This document shows positions 26,348 through 36,161 of a DNA stretch of 64,000 nucleotides, piece by piece. The DNA comes from Lewinellaceae bacterium (GTDB taxonomy: Bacteria; Bacteroidota; Bacteroidia; Chitinophagales; Saprospiraceae). Position numbers and translations under genes: made by a program. Location: NCBI GenBank assembly GCA_020636105.1, contig JACJYL010000001.1:2418001-2482000 (forward strand), read 5' to 3'. Position 1 is the stretch's first letter. Each line of letters begins with the position of its first letter. The notes beneath the pieces were generated by a model. It searched no databases. It had not been told where the DNA came from and was given only the letters and a program-made list of their open reading frames with translations.

Positions 26348-26433
26348 CCGTGGAAAGCATTTTTTTTATTCATAAAAATCGTCCCCCCGGCAATCGTGAA
26401 CCGTTAAAAAGAACCTCCAAAAAAACGTTAACT

Positions 26434-27195
26434 ATGCAAGACAAAAACATTAGTGCCTTACTTGAAAATCAGCAGCTGTACCAGGAATTTAACCACCTGG
26501 ACCTGGATCCTGACGAAATTTGGGAATATGATACCGAAGACCTGGAATTAAAAAACAATCAGCTGAAATACCTCCTGAGTTTCACCCGCAGTTACCTTAA
26601 ACACTGCAGCCGGCAGGTAATGGAAATTTCGGGATTTATGTTCCCTCCTGTGTACCCCGGCATTTCCCCGGAAAGCGACTGGTACCGCTTTGAACGATGG
26701 ACGCGGGGCGAAAGCGTGCGGGAGACCATCAGGGCTCAGCTGCCGGAAGCATTTGAGGTCAAACCGGCGGAGCATCTTTCTGATGAAGCGTTACCCGATG
26801 AATTGGACAGGCTGACAGAAGCCCTGGCTGAAAAAGGGTACTACCTGGACTTGCAACAATTACCCGACCGGCTGGTTTACGAGTCCGTCCTGGAATGGAT
26901 AGGGGAAGAAATAGAATTATGTCCCGATGGCGGCTGGCACCTGGATGGCTGCACGGGGTACTGCCCTGACTGCATTCAGCGCCCATGGTGTGAAACTGGT
27001 CAGGAAACCTGCTGGCCGGAAGATGAAGACGCCGGCATGATGCACCTGCCCGAGGCCGTCAAAAAATTTGTTTCGGCCAGTCCCGTTTCCCTGGCGTTGC
27101 TGCTGCGGGACGAGGTACGGGAGGATGGGGATGATTTTGAATATGATGAAACAGAAGAAGACCAGGAAGGCTTATCTGCTTTTGGAGAGAACTGA
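26434..27195 (+). CDS. Acidic hypothetical protein with Cys cluster
   Basis: 253 residues from the ATG at 26434 (MQDKNISALLENQQLYQEFN). A longer frame from a GTG at 26350 overlaps the repeat edge and is less likely. The protein is very acidic, with a cysteine-rich patch (GCTGYCPDCIQRPWCETGQE) that could bind metal and a run of acidic residues at the C-terminus. No family recognised. Only plus-strand host gene in the first 44 kb; GC content and codon use resemble the PUL genes rather than the AT-rich island. Confidence 0.7.
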   Translation: MQDKNISALLENQQLYQEFNHLDLDPDEIWEYDTEDLELKNNQLKYLLSFTRSYLKHCSRQVMEISGFMFPPVYPGISPESDWYRFERWTRGESVRETIRAQLPEAFEVKPAEHLSDEALPDELDRLTEALAEKGYYLDLQQLPDRLVYESVLEWIGEEIELCPDGGWHLDGCTGYCPDCIQRPWCETGQETCWPEDEDAGMMHLPEAVKKFVSASPVSLALLLRDEVREDGDDFEYDETEEDQEGLSAFGEN

Positions 27196-27303
27196 AGACT
27201 TTACCGCAGGGATCACAAAGGAAACGCAAAGGCCAACAGATACCTGGCGCACCTTGCGTAAAAACTTTGCGATCCTTGCGTTTAAATATTTTTATATGTA
27301 CCC

Positions 27304-30042
27304 TTAATGCCCCGATTTCACCAACTCCAGAGCATACACCACCCCACCCTGCATCTGCAGGCTGAGATAATAAGAACCGTCCGGCAAATGGCTGAGGTCA
27401 ATGGTTTCTTCCACCAATTTCACGGATTTCCAGGTCTCTTCCAATACAGGGCGACCGGAAAGATCATACACGCACATTTTTAAATTATGGACATCCGTTA
27501 AAGTGCCTTTGAGCAGAAAAATGCCGGATCCCGGGTTGGGGGATACCTGCATATCAACCACGGGCGATGGCTGCTCCACAGGCGTCAGTTGGGTAAATTC
27601 AAACCAATTCAGATTAAAAGGAGCCTGAGTGATGACAACCCGGAGATGATGACGCCCTTGTGGAAGGGAAATAAGCTGGTTTGCAGTGGTCGTCGTCCAA
27701 TTTTGCCAGTTCCCCGTTGAGGGAAAGCTGACGGTATGGAGGCCCTGCGGATTTCCGTTTTCATCGATGAGTTGTAATGCGACTCCGCCAACAGAACTTT
27801 CCGAAGCAGTTCGGTAATCAACTTTGAAGGCTCCGGAATGGCTGACTTCAATATAATAATCCAGGTAATCGCCGACATCGAGGTGACTGACATTTTCACC
27901 GCCGCCCGTATCCGTGGTATTTTCCAGCTCACTGCCCGATTGAAAGAAGAAACCCTCGGCCTGAACTCTTCCCGGAACAAGATGATAAACAGGCACCGTA
28001 TTTTGAACATCACGTAAATAAAAAGTACTTAATTCCGTGCCGTCCTGCGCTAATACCTGGTTGCCGTTATAGGATATTTTAATGACGTGTGAGTTGTAAA
28101 AAGTAAAATCCACATCGAAGGTAACGATCCTGTTATTATTATCATCCAGGGCAACCGCACTGATGGAAATGGGTGTACCATTGACAAAAATTTCAAAATC
28201 AGCGGGAGCAGCCGGCAAAGGCTCTGCGATTGCTTTATTCAGGTTGAGCTGAATCGTATGGTCATCCAGGGTAACCGCGGAAACAAATTCGGCAGGAATC
28301 GTATTGGTGGCAGCTACCTGAACAAATTCAAAGCTATTCACATTAAACCCGCTGCCATCAGAATGAAAACGCAACTTCGTATCTTCCGTTGTAAGAACCA
28401 CATTGGGAACGACCACCGTTTGCCAGGTTTGATATCCGCCGGTATAAGGCGCATAACGCAGGTTGGTAATATCCGCCCCACTGGCGCTGAAGTGAAATTT
28501 ACCCTCATAACTGCCCGCTGCCAACCGCATGTGAATGTCATAAACGGCCGTTTCCTGTACGTCAATATCGTATTGCATCCATTCGCCGGGCTCTGTCCAG
28601 CCTACATTGAAACCATTGGTATTCATATTATCACTGCAAGGCTCAATATCCACCCCGTCGTTTCTATAAGCCCATCCCTGGTTCCATGCAGTATAAGAAT
28701 CCGTTGACAAATGGTAATTGGCGACATCCTTATCGTTGTAGGCCACCCCTGCCCTGCCCATATCAAAATCCGACGCATATACCACGCCCGGGATTTCCTG
28801 TGTATTAAAAGGGATGGCTTCATCAGAATAAACCTGCCTGAACATAGCATCGGGTACACTTTTTGAAAATATACAATTCTCCATCCTGTAATTGTCGGCC
28901 ATTTCCATCAAAGTCGCTTTGGCAAAGGCTGCACCAGGCGGTGTCCCTCCGTTTTTCCAATAATTAAGCAACACCTGATATTCCGGCGTTTTGACTACCG
29001 ACAGCGGTCCCGCAATATCTTCGATCTTTTTCAAGGGCCACCATGCCCATCCTATGCCATTGTCTTCCAGGAGTTTGATAGCATCCCTGAACCATGTATT
29101 TGAATTTTCACCACTCTCTCCCAGCCAGATAGGTACATTATATTGATTCCTGAGGTTTAAAACCCATTGAATGGAAGCCTGATCGTTAAAGGACCAGTAT
29201 TTATGGGCGCTGTAAACCATATTGTCATCCCAGGGAGGGGTGAGGCCGGTAAAATCATTGGCAAACCAATTCCCCTCAATAAAAATGATGTGATTGTTAT
29301 CCACGGTCCGAATACTATCGGTCGTTCTTTTGTATAAATTTTTCAGGGCGGCCCCGCCAGGCAAATTCCAGTTGGTTTCATTGAGCAGATCATACCCGCC
29401 AATCCATGGCTCGTCAGCGTACCGTTCTGCCAGTCTTTTCCAAAGCGCTACCATTTTATTCTGATTATCAAAACTCTCCCAGAGCGAAGGTTTTGTCGGA
29501 TCATAATCTGAAATAGCCTGATCATAACCTTGCCCGCCGGGTGCAGCATGCAGGTCGAGAATGAGGTACATTTGATTTTGAGCACACCAGGAGAGCAGGC
29601 TGTCTGTCAGCTCAAATCCTTTGGTCAGCCAGGTAATTTCTCCCGGAACGGGTTCTTCTTCTATGGGTGGGGTGTACAAATTATAGTGCATGGGGAGCCT
29701 TACAGAATTAAAACCCCAGGCTTTCAGAGAGTCTATGTCCACTTTTTGCACCCCGTTAGTCAACCAGGCATCATAAAACAATTGGGTATCCTCCTCTCCT
29801 ATGAGTCCCACAATTTTTTCTTTGATCTGGTATTGGGCGTTGGCGAACTCTGATGTTTTTAGCATATAACCTTCCTGCACCATCCACCCGCCAAGCCCCA
29901 TACCTCTCAGGAGTATCGTATCTCCGTTTTCTTTGACAATGGCTTTTCCGTTGGTACTCAAAAAGCCTTGGCTCCGCAATGGAGACAAAAAGCCAAGTAA
30001 TATCAATAAAACGACAATCGAATATTTGTAACTCATAATCAA
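27304..30042 (-). CDS. GH5-family glucanase with CBM6 and T9SS domain
   Basis: 912 residues. Signal peptide, then a GH5 TIM barrel (~30-390) with GMGLGGWMVQEGYML, the acid/base Glu in LLNETNW (~221) and the nucleophile Glu in WLGESGENSNTWF (~307). A CBM6 follows (~410-580, WTEPGEWMQYDIDVQ), then an Ig-like linker, a second CBM6-like module (~695-825, VSHLDVGDYLDYYIEVSHSG) and a T9SS sorting tail (SPNPGSGIFLLKG, LPDGSYYLSLQM). The GH5 end resembles exo-beta-1,3-glucanases. Secreted hydrolase; last gene of the polysaccharide locus. Confidence 0.9.
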   Translation of the reverse strand: MIMSYKYSIVVLLILLGFLSPLRSQGFLSTNGKAIVKENGDTILLRGMGLGGWMVQEGYMLKTSEFANAQYQIKEKIVGLIGEEDTQLFYDAWLTNGVQKVDIDSLKAWGFNSVRLPMHYNLYTPPIEEEPVPGEITWLTKGFELTDSLLSWCAQNQMYLILDLHAAPGGQGYDQAISDYDPTKPSLWESFDNQNKMVALWKRLAERYADEPWIGGYDLLNETNWNLPGGAALKNLYKRTTDSIRTVDNNHIIFIEGNWFANDFTGLTPPWDDNMVYSAHKYWSFNDQASIQWVLNLRNQYNVPIWLGESGENSNTWFRDAIKLLEDNGIGWAWWPLKKIEDIAGPLSVVKTPEYQVLLNYWKNGGTPPGAAFAKATLMEMADNYRMENCIFSKSVPDAMFRQVYSDEAIPFNTQEIPGVVYASDFDMGRAGVAYNDKDVANYHLSTDSYTAWNQGWAYRNDGVDIEPCSDNMNTNGFNVGWTEPGEWMQYDIDVQETAVYDIHMRLAAGSYEGKFHFSASGADITNLRYAPYTGGYQTWQTVVVPNVVLTTEDTKLRFHSDGSGFNVNSFEFVQVAATNTIPAEFVSAVTLDDHTIQLNLNKAIAEPLPAAPADFEIFVNGTPISISAVALDDNNNRIVTFDVDFTFYNSHVIKISYNGNQVLAQDGTELSTFYLRDVQNTVPVYHLVPGRVQAEGFFFQSGSELENTTDTGGGENVSHLDVGDYLDYYIEVSHSGAFKVDYRTASESSVGGVALQLIDENGNPQGLHTVSFPSTGNWQNWTTTTANQLISLPQGRHHLRVVITQAPFNLNWFEFTQLTPVEQPSPVVDMQVSPNPGSGIFLLKGTLTDVHNLKMCVYDLSGRPVLEETWKSVKLVEETIDLSHLPDGSYYLSLQMQGGVVYALELVKSGH

Positions 30043-30067
30043 TTCGGCAATTTTCTGTTACAGTAAC

Positions 30068-30098
30068 GGGTCAGGTATCAGTGAAAATAACCTGACCC
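30068..30098 (-). terminator. 9-bp hairpin between GH3 and GH5 genes
   Basis: GGGTCAGGT pairs with ACCTGACCC around 13 nt. No T-run follows on the minus strand, so it may pause or stabilise the mRNA end rather than terminate. Confidence 0.4.
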
Positions 30099-30127
30099 GC
30101 CTAACTTATGAAAAATCAACAATTATT

Positions 30128-32377
30128 TTATTCCAGGGTGAAGGACTGCTTCATCAAATCTCTTGAATTCCCCCCTGCCATCACTTCAAAGATTCCAGGT
30201 TCCACCACAAACTGACCCTCGTTGTTATAAAAACCAAGTTCTTTTTCCGTTAGCGTAAATCGGATTACCTTACTTTCTGCGGGTGCCAGTTCCACTTTTT
30301 CAAATCCCTTAAGTTCCTTTACCGGCCTGGTCACACTGGCGAAAAGATCCCTGATATATAACTGAACCACTTCCTCTCCTTTAACTTTTCCTGTATTTTT
30401 CAGGGTAACTTCCACCTCAACCCGCTGGTTTTCCGAATCAACGCTAACCTTAAATCCTGAATAGTCAAATGTGGTATAACTCAGGCCATAACCAAACGGG
30501 TAAAGCGGGTCATTGGACTCGTCGGTGTAGTGGGACCAGAATACATTATTTTGCAGGTACGGCCGACTGCCGTTTTTGTGATTGTAATAAATAGGCACCT
30601 GGCCAACTGCTCTCGGAAAAGTCATCGGCAGTTTTCCCGCAGGATTATAATCTCCGTACAAAACCTGGGCAAGGGCATTACCCGTTTGGGAACCCAGCTG
30701 CCAGGCTTCTACAATGGCAGGAATATGCTCATCAGCCCATGGAATGGCCAATGGCCGGCCGTTCATTAATACCAAAATGATATTTTGATTAACCGCATAA
30801 ACAGCTTCCAGTAATTCCTGTTGCAATCCCGGAAGTCCGATATCGGTCCGACTTCTCCCCTCTCCTGACTGAAAACCATGTTCTCCCAACACCAGGATGG
30901 CCACATCCGCCTTTTTTGCCAACGCTACGGCTTCCTGTATTCCGGTGCGATCTGTAGTGTTAATATCCAGCTCGTGAATAAAGTGGGGTTGATTTTTGAC
31001 GAAGGTCACCCCTTTTTGGTAATCCAGTTTGTTGCCCTCATAAATCATCAGGCCCTCTTTTACCGAAACAGCGGTATTGTCATCAGAGGCCAGTCTCCAG
31101 CTTCCGAGCGGGCTGTTTTTATCATCCGCCAAAGGTCCTATTAAGGCAATATTCAGCCCTTTTTTTGCCAAGGGCAATAAGTTGTTTTCGTTTTTCAGCA
31201 GCACAATGGATTTTTTCGCCATATCCAGTACAGCCTCCATGTGATCGGGGTGATAGATCAATGTTTTTTCTCTTTCTTCGCTGCAGTATTTATAAGGATC
31301 TTCAAATAAGCCCAATTCAAATTTTACGCGCAAAATTCTTCGGACAGCGTCATCAATTTTGGACTCGTCCACCTTTCCTGCTTCAACAAGTTCTTTCAGA
31401 TATCTGACATACAAATGGGATTCCATGTCCATATCCGATCCGGCATTGGCCGCAAGTTCCGCTGCATGAGATCCGTCAGCAGCATATCCATGGGAGTTCA
31501 TCTCTGCAATAGATCCCCAGTCAGAAATTACAAACCCCTGGAAGTCCCATTTCCCTTTCAGAATTTCTCTTTGTAAAAAGGGACTTCCTGTTGCCGGTAC
31601 TCCGTTGAGTTCATTGAAGGAATTCATAAAGGTTCGGACACCTGCGTCGGAAGCTGCTTTAAAAGGAGGAAAAATTATATTATACAAAGTGGAAAGTCCA
31701 ACATCCACCGTATTGTATTCTCTGCCTGATTCAATAAATCCATACGCGGCAAAGTGTTTGGCACAAGCAATAACAGTATTGTCTGCCGCCAGGTCATCCC
31801 CCTGAAAACCGCGGATTCTGGCCTGGCCAATCATGCTGCCCAGAAAAGGATCCTCTCCGGCCCCTTCCATCACTCGCCCCCAGCGCGCATCCCTGGAGAT
31901 ATCCACCATTGGAGCAAAGGTCCAGTTGATCCCCGCCGCTGATGCTTCGATGGCTGCTACTCTGGCCGATTGCTCAATAGCTTCGAGATCCCAGCTTGCG
32001 GCTTCTGCCAAAGGAATAGGAGCTATTGTTTTGAATCCGTGAATCACATCAAAACCAAAAATCATCGGAATGCCCAAACGTGAATTTTCAACAGCCATTT
32101 TTTGCATTCCCCTCACTTGCTGGGCGCCTCTTACATTGAGCATGGACCCAACCATGCCTGTTTTTACATGATTGTATTTATTTTTTCCAGCCCCAAAAAG
32201 CGGGGCGGGTCCGGTAGGATCAAAAAATCCGCTGTACTGATTCATCTGGCCGACTTTCTCTTCCAGGGTCATTTTTGATAAAAGGGTTTCAACTTTAGAT
32301 TCAATGGTTTTGTCCTGTGCAGACAGCAATGCCGACACCAGCAGCATTATCCAAAGTGTAAAATTTCTTTTATTCAT
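30128..32377 (-). CDS. GH3 beta-glucosidase
   Basis: 749 residues, the typical length of a three-domain GH3. Signal peptide MNKRNFTLWIMLLVSALLSA. The N-terminal TIM-like domain has FAPMVDISRDARWGRVMEGA, CAKHFAAYG and the nucleophile Asp in FQGFVISDWGSI (~288). The alpha/beta sandwich has VLLKNENNLLPL and ILVLGEHGFQSGEGRSRTDI. The fibronectin-III-like end (VKELKGFEKVELAPAESKVI) closes it. Probably periplasmic, releasing glucose from short beta-glucans. Confidence 0.95.
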   Translation of the reverse strand: MNKRNFTLWIMLLVSALLSAQDKTIESKVETLLSKMTLEEKVGQMNQYSGFFDPTGPAPLFGAGKNKYNHVKTGMVGSMLNVRGAQQVRGMQKMAVENSRLGIPMIFGFDVIHGFKTIAPIPLAEAASWDLEAIEQSARVAAIEASAAGINWTFAPMVDISRDARWGRVMEGAGEDPFLGSMIGQARIRGFQGDDLAADNTVIACAKHFAAYGFIESGREYNTVDVGLSTLYNIIFPPFKAASDAGVRTFMNSFNELNGVPATGSPFLQREILKGKWDFQGFVISDWGSIAEMNSHGYAADGSHAAELAANAGSDMDMESHLYVRYLKELVEAGKVDESKIDDAVRRILRVKFELGLFEDPYKYCSEEREKTLIYHPDHMEAVLDMAKKSIVLLKNENNLLPLAKKGLNIALIGPLADDKNSPLGSWRLASDDNTAVSVKEGLMIYEGNKLDYQKGVTFVKNQPHFIHELDINTTDRTGIQEAVALAKKADVAILVLGEHGFQSGEGRSRTDIGLPGLQQELLEAVYAVNQNIILVLMNGRPLAIPWADEHIPAIVEAWQLGSQTGNALAQVLYGDYNPAGKLPMTFPRAVGQVPIYYNHKNGSRPYLQNNVFWSHYTDESNDPLYPFGYGLSYTTFDYSGFKVSVDSENQRVEVEVTLKNTGKVKGEEVVQLYIRDLFASVTRPVKELKGFEKVELAPAESKVIRFTLTEKELGFYNNEGQFVVEPGIFEVMAGGNSRDLMKQSFTLE

Positions 32378-32390
32378 CTGTTCTTAAAAT

Positions 32391-33578
32391 TTACAACTCT
32401 TGAAAAACGCGTACATAATCAACGATCATTTGCTGAGGGAATACCGTTGTTCCATCCGGGCTACCCGGCCAGTTTCCCCCGACAGCGACATTAAAAATGA
32501 AGAAGAATTTATCGTTGAAAGGATAAGCTCCGGGGACATCAGCATTGGTAATGCTGAAAAACTGGTTGTCATCTACCAGCCATTTTATGGAATTGGGTTC
32601 CCAAATAAGGCTAAACACATGATACTCATCGGAAAAATCTCCTCCGTTTAAGGTGTACGACTGGCCGACATGATTGCTGTACCCTTGTCCCTGTGCACCT
32701 GAATGGATGGTTCCGTAAACGGTTGAAGGTTGATGCCCTATTAACTCCATAATATCTATCTCTCCACAGGCAGGCCACCCAACGGACGAAATATTGGTTC
32801 CCAACATCCAAAGAGCCGGCCAAATGCCTTGCCCTTTCGGTAAAATGGCGCGGATATCCACGCGTCCGAACTGGAAGAGTTGTTTGTTTTGGGTGACTAT
32901 TCTGGCAGAAGTATATTGTTTTCCCTGGTAAGATTCTTCTTTTGCTTCTATCACCAGGTTACCATTAGACAAAAATGAATTTTGCGGTCTGTCGGTATAA
33001 TATTGCAATTCATTATTGCCCCCGCCATCACCATTTACTTCGTACGTCCAGTCCTCCATATTCAAGGCTGTACCGTTAAATTCATCTCCCCAAACCAACT
33101 CATAACCCGTATAACTTTCGGGAGTGATGTAGCCGTCCTCAGGAATATCGATATAGGTATCATCGTTCCGGATGGTGCCCAGGCCTTCGCCATTCACAAT
33201 GGTGGCATTTACAGGATTGGACAATACTACCTTGAATTCTTCGTCCTGTTCCTTGATAATATCCCCAACGATTTCGACTTCTATATACCCTTCCCTTGCC
33301 CCTGTGGGAATGATCAGGGTACCGGAAGTATAGATAAAATCAGTGGTTTCTCCGGCGGTAATCTCCTCCGTTGCGAAGTCAACTTTTATCTCACCGCTGT
33401 AATCTGCACTTGTGGAAACTTTAAAAGAAAAAACAGAATTTTCCTGTCCCTCAAAAAGCGTCACACTGGAAATGGAAATTCTCGGAAAATCCGTTGAAGG
33501 TGGCGTGACATTATCGTCGGCACAAGAAAAAAAACAAGCTGCGACCATACAGCACACTAAAAGAGTTAACCTCATCAT
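32391..33578 (-). CDS. GH16 endo-beta-glucanase lipoprotein
   Basis: 395 residues. I prefer the ATG at 33578, which starts a lipoprotein signal (MMRLTLLVCCMVAACFFSCA); the frame extends to 33617. Residues ~35-135 form a Calx-beta-like domain (TLFEGQENSVFSFKVSTSAD; EQDEEFKVVLSNP). The GH16 domain (~150-395) has the catalytic motif GEIDIMELIG (~270), the laminarinase/lichenase form. It would cut long beta-1,3-glucan at the cell surface. Confidence 0.93.
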   Translation of the reverse strand: MMRLTLLVCCMVAACFFSCADDNVTPPSTDFPRISISSVTLFEGQENSVFSFKVSTSADYSGEIKVDFATEEITAGETTDFIYTSGTLIIPTGAREGYIEVEIVGDIIKEQDEEFKVVLSNPVNATIVNGEGLGTIRNDDTYIDIPEDGYITPESYTGYELVWGDEFNGTALNMEDWTYEVNGDGGGNNELQYYTDRPQNSFLSNGNLVIEAKEESYQGKQYTSARIVTQNKQLFQFGRVDIRAILPKGQGIWPALWMLGTNISSVGWPACGEIDIMELIGHQPSTVYGTIHSGAQGQGYSNHVGQSYTLNGGDFSDEYHVFSLIWEPNSIKWLVDDNQFFSITNADVPGAYPFNDKFFFIFNVAVGGNWPGSPDGTTVFPQQMIVDYVRVFQEL

Positions 33579-33599
33579 CGTCTTTTTTTGATTGGAACA

Positions 33600-33638
33600 G
33601 GAAAATAGCCAGGACAAATTTTCAGTCGGCTATTTTCC
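33600..33638 (-). terminator. 11-bp hairpin between GH16 and surface lipoprotein genes
   Basis: GGAAAATAGCC pairs exactly with GGCTATTTTCC around 17 nt. It lacks a downstream T-run, so termination would be partial; it may set relative expression of the enzymes below SusCD. Confidence 0.4.
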
Positions 33639-33691
33639 CGTTCTCCATTATAAATTTGATACTCAAAAACCTTTTTACTAATTTTTATATC

Positions 33692-34558
33692 TTATTGAGC
33701 CACCAGCGTAAAACGCCATACGGAGCCTCCCAGGTCAGCATAAATCACCATACGGGTTGCGCTGATCGACGAGATACTGTAGGTTACGGACGGTTGAGGC
33801 GTAGTCACCTCTCCTGTTGTTCCTACCTTGTACAACCCGATAAAAGCACCCTCTCCGCTAACCGTTAACGAACTACTCGTCACGCTAAAGGTGTGCATGC
33901 CTGAACCCCAGGCGCTGTATTGTGCAGGCCAGTCAGCGTTGGCATTACAACCAATGGCCAATCCAAGATCAGCCGGCCAGACAACCCCGCTGCCATTCTC
34001 ATCGGCCCAGAAATCCCCGTGATTGTCGTACTCAAAGGTACCGTCGGCACGGAAAATGTAATCATCGTCAAAGTGACAGTAACGCGCAGCGACATCCGCC
34101 AGGGAATTGCCCCACCACGTTTCAGTCAGGTTAGGACCGATGTGTTCGGCATTCGCTTCAGGAGCCAGTCTCCACAATTTTTCATCACAACCCGTCAGCA
34201 ATTCAAAATTGCCAAAACAGGCGTTGGGATCATCCTGGGTAACGGTCAGCGTTTGACTGGCTACAGCATATCCCCCACGGTTGAAGGTGGTCATCGTCAC
34301 ATCGTAGGTACCCATAAACGGCATGGTCACCTCTACGAGTTCTCCTTCTCTTTTCCCGTTCCCTTCAATGGTCCACTGGGTAATAAAGGCACCCGATGTG
34401 GTATTCTCAAAGATAAAATCATTGGGTGTGTCTCCCTGGGTGATGGTAAAGGAAGGATTCGGCGGTGGGCCCAGTTCAGATTTGTCTTCCACGAAAGGCT
34501 CACAGGAAAACAAGCCAATCACCAGGAAAAACAGCATACTATATTTTAAGTAAGTCAT
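33692..34558 (-). CDS. PKD-type surface lipoprotein, SusE/F-position
   Basis: 288 residues. Lipoprotein signal MTYLKYSMLFFLVIGLFSCE, a PKD/Ig-like fold (~35-110: FIFENTTSGAFITQWTIEGN, GTYDVTMTTFNRGG), then an unrecognised C-terminal domain with CDEKLWRLAPEAN and repeated tryptophans that could bind sugar. Position right after SusD matches surface glycan-binding proteins (role inferred). Confidence 0.8.
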   Translation of the reverse strand: MTYLKYSMLFFLVIGLFSCEPFVEDKSELGPPPNPSFTITQGDTPNDFIFENTTSGAFITQWTIEGNGKREGELVEVTMPFMGTYDVTMTTFNRGGYAVASQTLTVTQDDPNACFGNFELLTGCDEKLWRLAPEANAEHIGPNLTETWWGNSLADVAARYCHFDDDYIFRADGTFEYDNHGDFWADENGSGVVWPADLGLAIGCNANADWPAQYSAWGSGMHTFSVTSSSLTVSGEGAFIGLYKVGTTGEVTTPQPSVTYSISSISATRMVIYADLGGSVWRFTLVAQ

Positions 34559-34594
34559 TTTTTTTGATTTTAGTTAACTAATTTCAACTCCATT

Positions 34595-36112
34595 TTAATA
34601 GCCTGGATTTTGCTTGAGGTTCCCTTCGGTAATATCGATCTCCGTTTGAGGAATAGGCAAAATCTCATTCTTACCGGCGGTGAAGCCCTGGTCTCCCAGT
34701 TCTGTTGTCGCACGGCCGGAACGCACCAGGTCAAAGAACCGGTGACCTTCGGTAGCCAGCTCAAAACGACGTTCGCGGAAGATGAAATCAAGCAGAGCCT
34801 GACCAGTAAGTCCTCCGGCAGGCTGCAGGCTCACCCTAAGGCGCACCTTATTGAGATTAAAAATCGCTTTGGCATCATTTCCTCCGGCCCTTGCATAAGC
34901 TTCAGCAGCCATGAGGTACACATCTGCCAGGCGAATTTCCCGGATATTGTACCCCCAGTTGAGGGCAGGTTCTCCATCCAGTGCGCGGTCTGCTTGCAAA
35001 GGACCATACTTTTTGATGAAGTAGTTCGTATTTTGATACCCTTCGGAATAGGAAGCTCCCTGGTTTCTAAGCGCACCGCCATCAATAATGGTGTGGACAA
35101 AACGCGGGTCGTTCTGCATGGCCTGAGCCAATTTTTCCGTTACCGGACAAAAGCCATAACCCACTGCATATAGTGGTCCTACATAATCACGTATCCCAAA
35201 AAACTGCACATCGTAATTGCCTTCCGTTCCATTTTCAAAATTTCCCCAACCACCGCGTTGATTGCCGGAATAATTAATTTCAAAAACAGATTCCTGGCCG
35301 AATTCATGGCTAGTCTTGAAAATATCACCGTAGTTAGGTTCCAACGCATAATGTCCGGAATTGATGACCTCTTCAAATAATTGAGCAGCCTCAAGCATCC
35401 TGGAGTTATCATTTCGATAAAGAATTACTTTACCCAGCAATGCAGTAACAGCTCCTTTGGTGATCCTGCCCAACTCACTGGCAGAAACCGTTTCAGGCAG
35501 TTCAAAAGTATTGCGGGCATCATTCAGGTCCTGTTCGATCTGGTCGTAAACAGCCGCCGAATTGGTCTGCACCTGGTTGTAAATCTCATCGGCTGAAAGT
35601 ACCTTGGTGATCAATGGAATATTTCCAAAAAAGCGAACGAGGTCGAAATAGTAAAATGCTCTGAGGAACTTGGCCTCTGCCGCCGTACGCGCCTTGAATT
35701 CATCTGATATTCCGTCTGCCTGGTCCAGTTTTTCCAAAAGCAGGTTAGCACGATAAATACCGGTATATCCTTTTTTCCACAATCCGGACTGAGGTCCGAT
35801 GAAAGGATCGAGGGTAAACTTATCATAGGCAACCCAGCTGGGTTGGTCGGAAGCATCACTTCCTCCTGCATAACAATCATCGGAGGCGGCATTCAGCAGT
35901 CCCATTTTCATGGTCCATCCGTCCGTTCCACCCCACTGCAGCACATCGTAAGTGGCTACCAATGCCTGGAACAATTCATCTTCGGTTTTATAGAAATTGG
36001 TTTCCAGTGAAGTGCCTCTTGGTTCGAGTTCCAGGAAGTCTTTCCCGCAGGAAGCCAGCACGAAACTGACGAACAATAAGAGGGTATATTTATTTAAAAT
36101 TATTTTTTTCAT
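34595..36112 (-). CDS. SusD-like nutrient-binding lipoprotein
   Basis: 505 residues, lipoprotein signal MKKIILNKYTLLLFVSFVLA-SC. Family signatures: FYKTEDELFQALVATYD, AEAKFLRAFYYFDLVRFFGN near the first TPR helix, and the C-terminal RLADVYLMAAEAYARAGGND, FIFRERRFELATEGHRFFDL, RSG, NPGY. Partner lid of the SusC transporter. Confidence 0.97.
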   Translation of the reverse strand: MKKIILNKYTLLLFVSFVLASCGKDFLELEPRGTSLETNFYKTEDELFQALVATYDVLQWGGTDGWTMKMGLLNAASDDCYAGGSDASDQPSWVAYDKFTLDPFIGPQSGLWKKGYTGIYRANLLLEKLDQADGISDEFKARTAAEAKFLRAFYYFDLVRFFGNIPLITKVLSADEIYNQVQTNSAAVYDQIEQDLNDARNTFELPETVSASELGRITKGAVTALLGKVILYRNDNSRMLEAAQLFEEVINSGHYALEPNYGDIFKTSHEFGQESVFEINYSGNQRGGWGNFENGTEGNYDVQFFGIRDYVGPLYAVGYGFCPVTEKLAQAMQNDPRFVHTIIDGGALRNQGASYSEGYQNTNYFIKKYGPLQADRALDGEPALNWGYNIREIRLADVYLMAAEAYARAGGNDAKAIFNLNKVRLRVSLQPAGGLTGQALLDFIFRERRFELATEGHRFFDLVRSGRATTELGDQGFTAGKNEILPIPQTEIDITEGNLKQNPGY

Positions 36113-36161
36113 CTCTCAATTTTTAAATTAAACAGTAAAAATGATTGAAGGGTTTCCCGAT

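Noticed and set aside
28258..28707. 149-codon plus-strand frame inside the GH5 gene
   Set aside because: Antisense shadow of a clear multi-domain glycoside hydrolase; no domain or start signal of its own.
33920..34549. 209-codon plus-strand frame opposite the PKD lipoprotein
   Set aside because: Antisense to a lipoprotein gene that has a signal peptide, a PKD fold and the right operon position.
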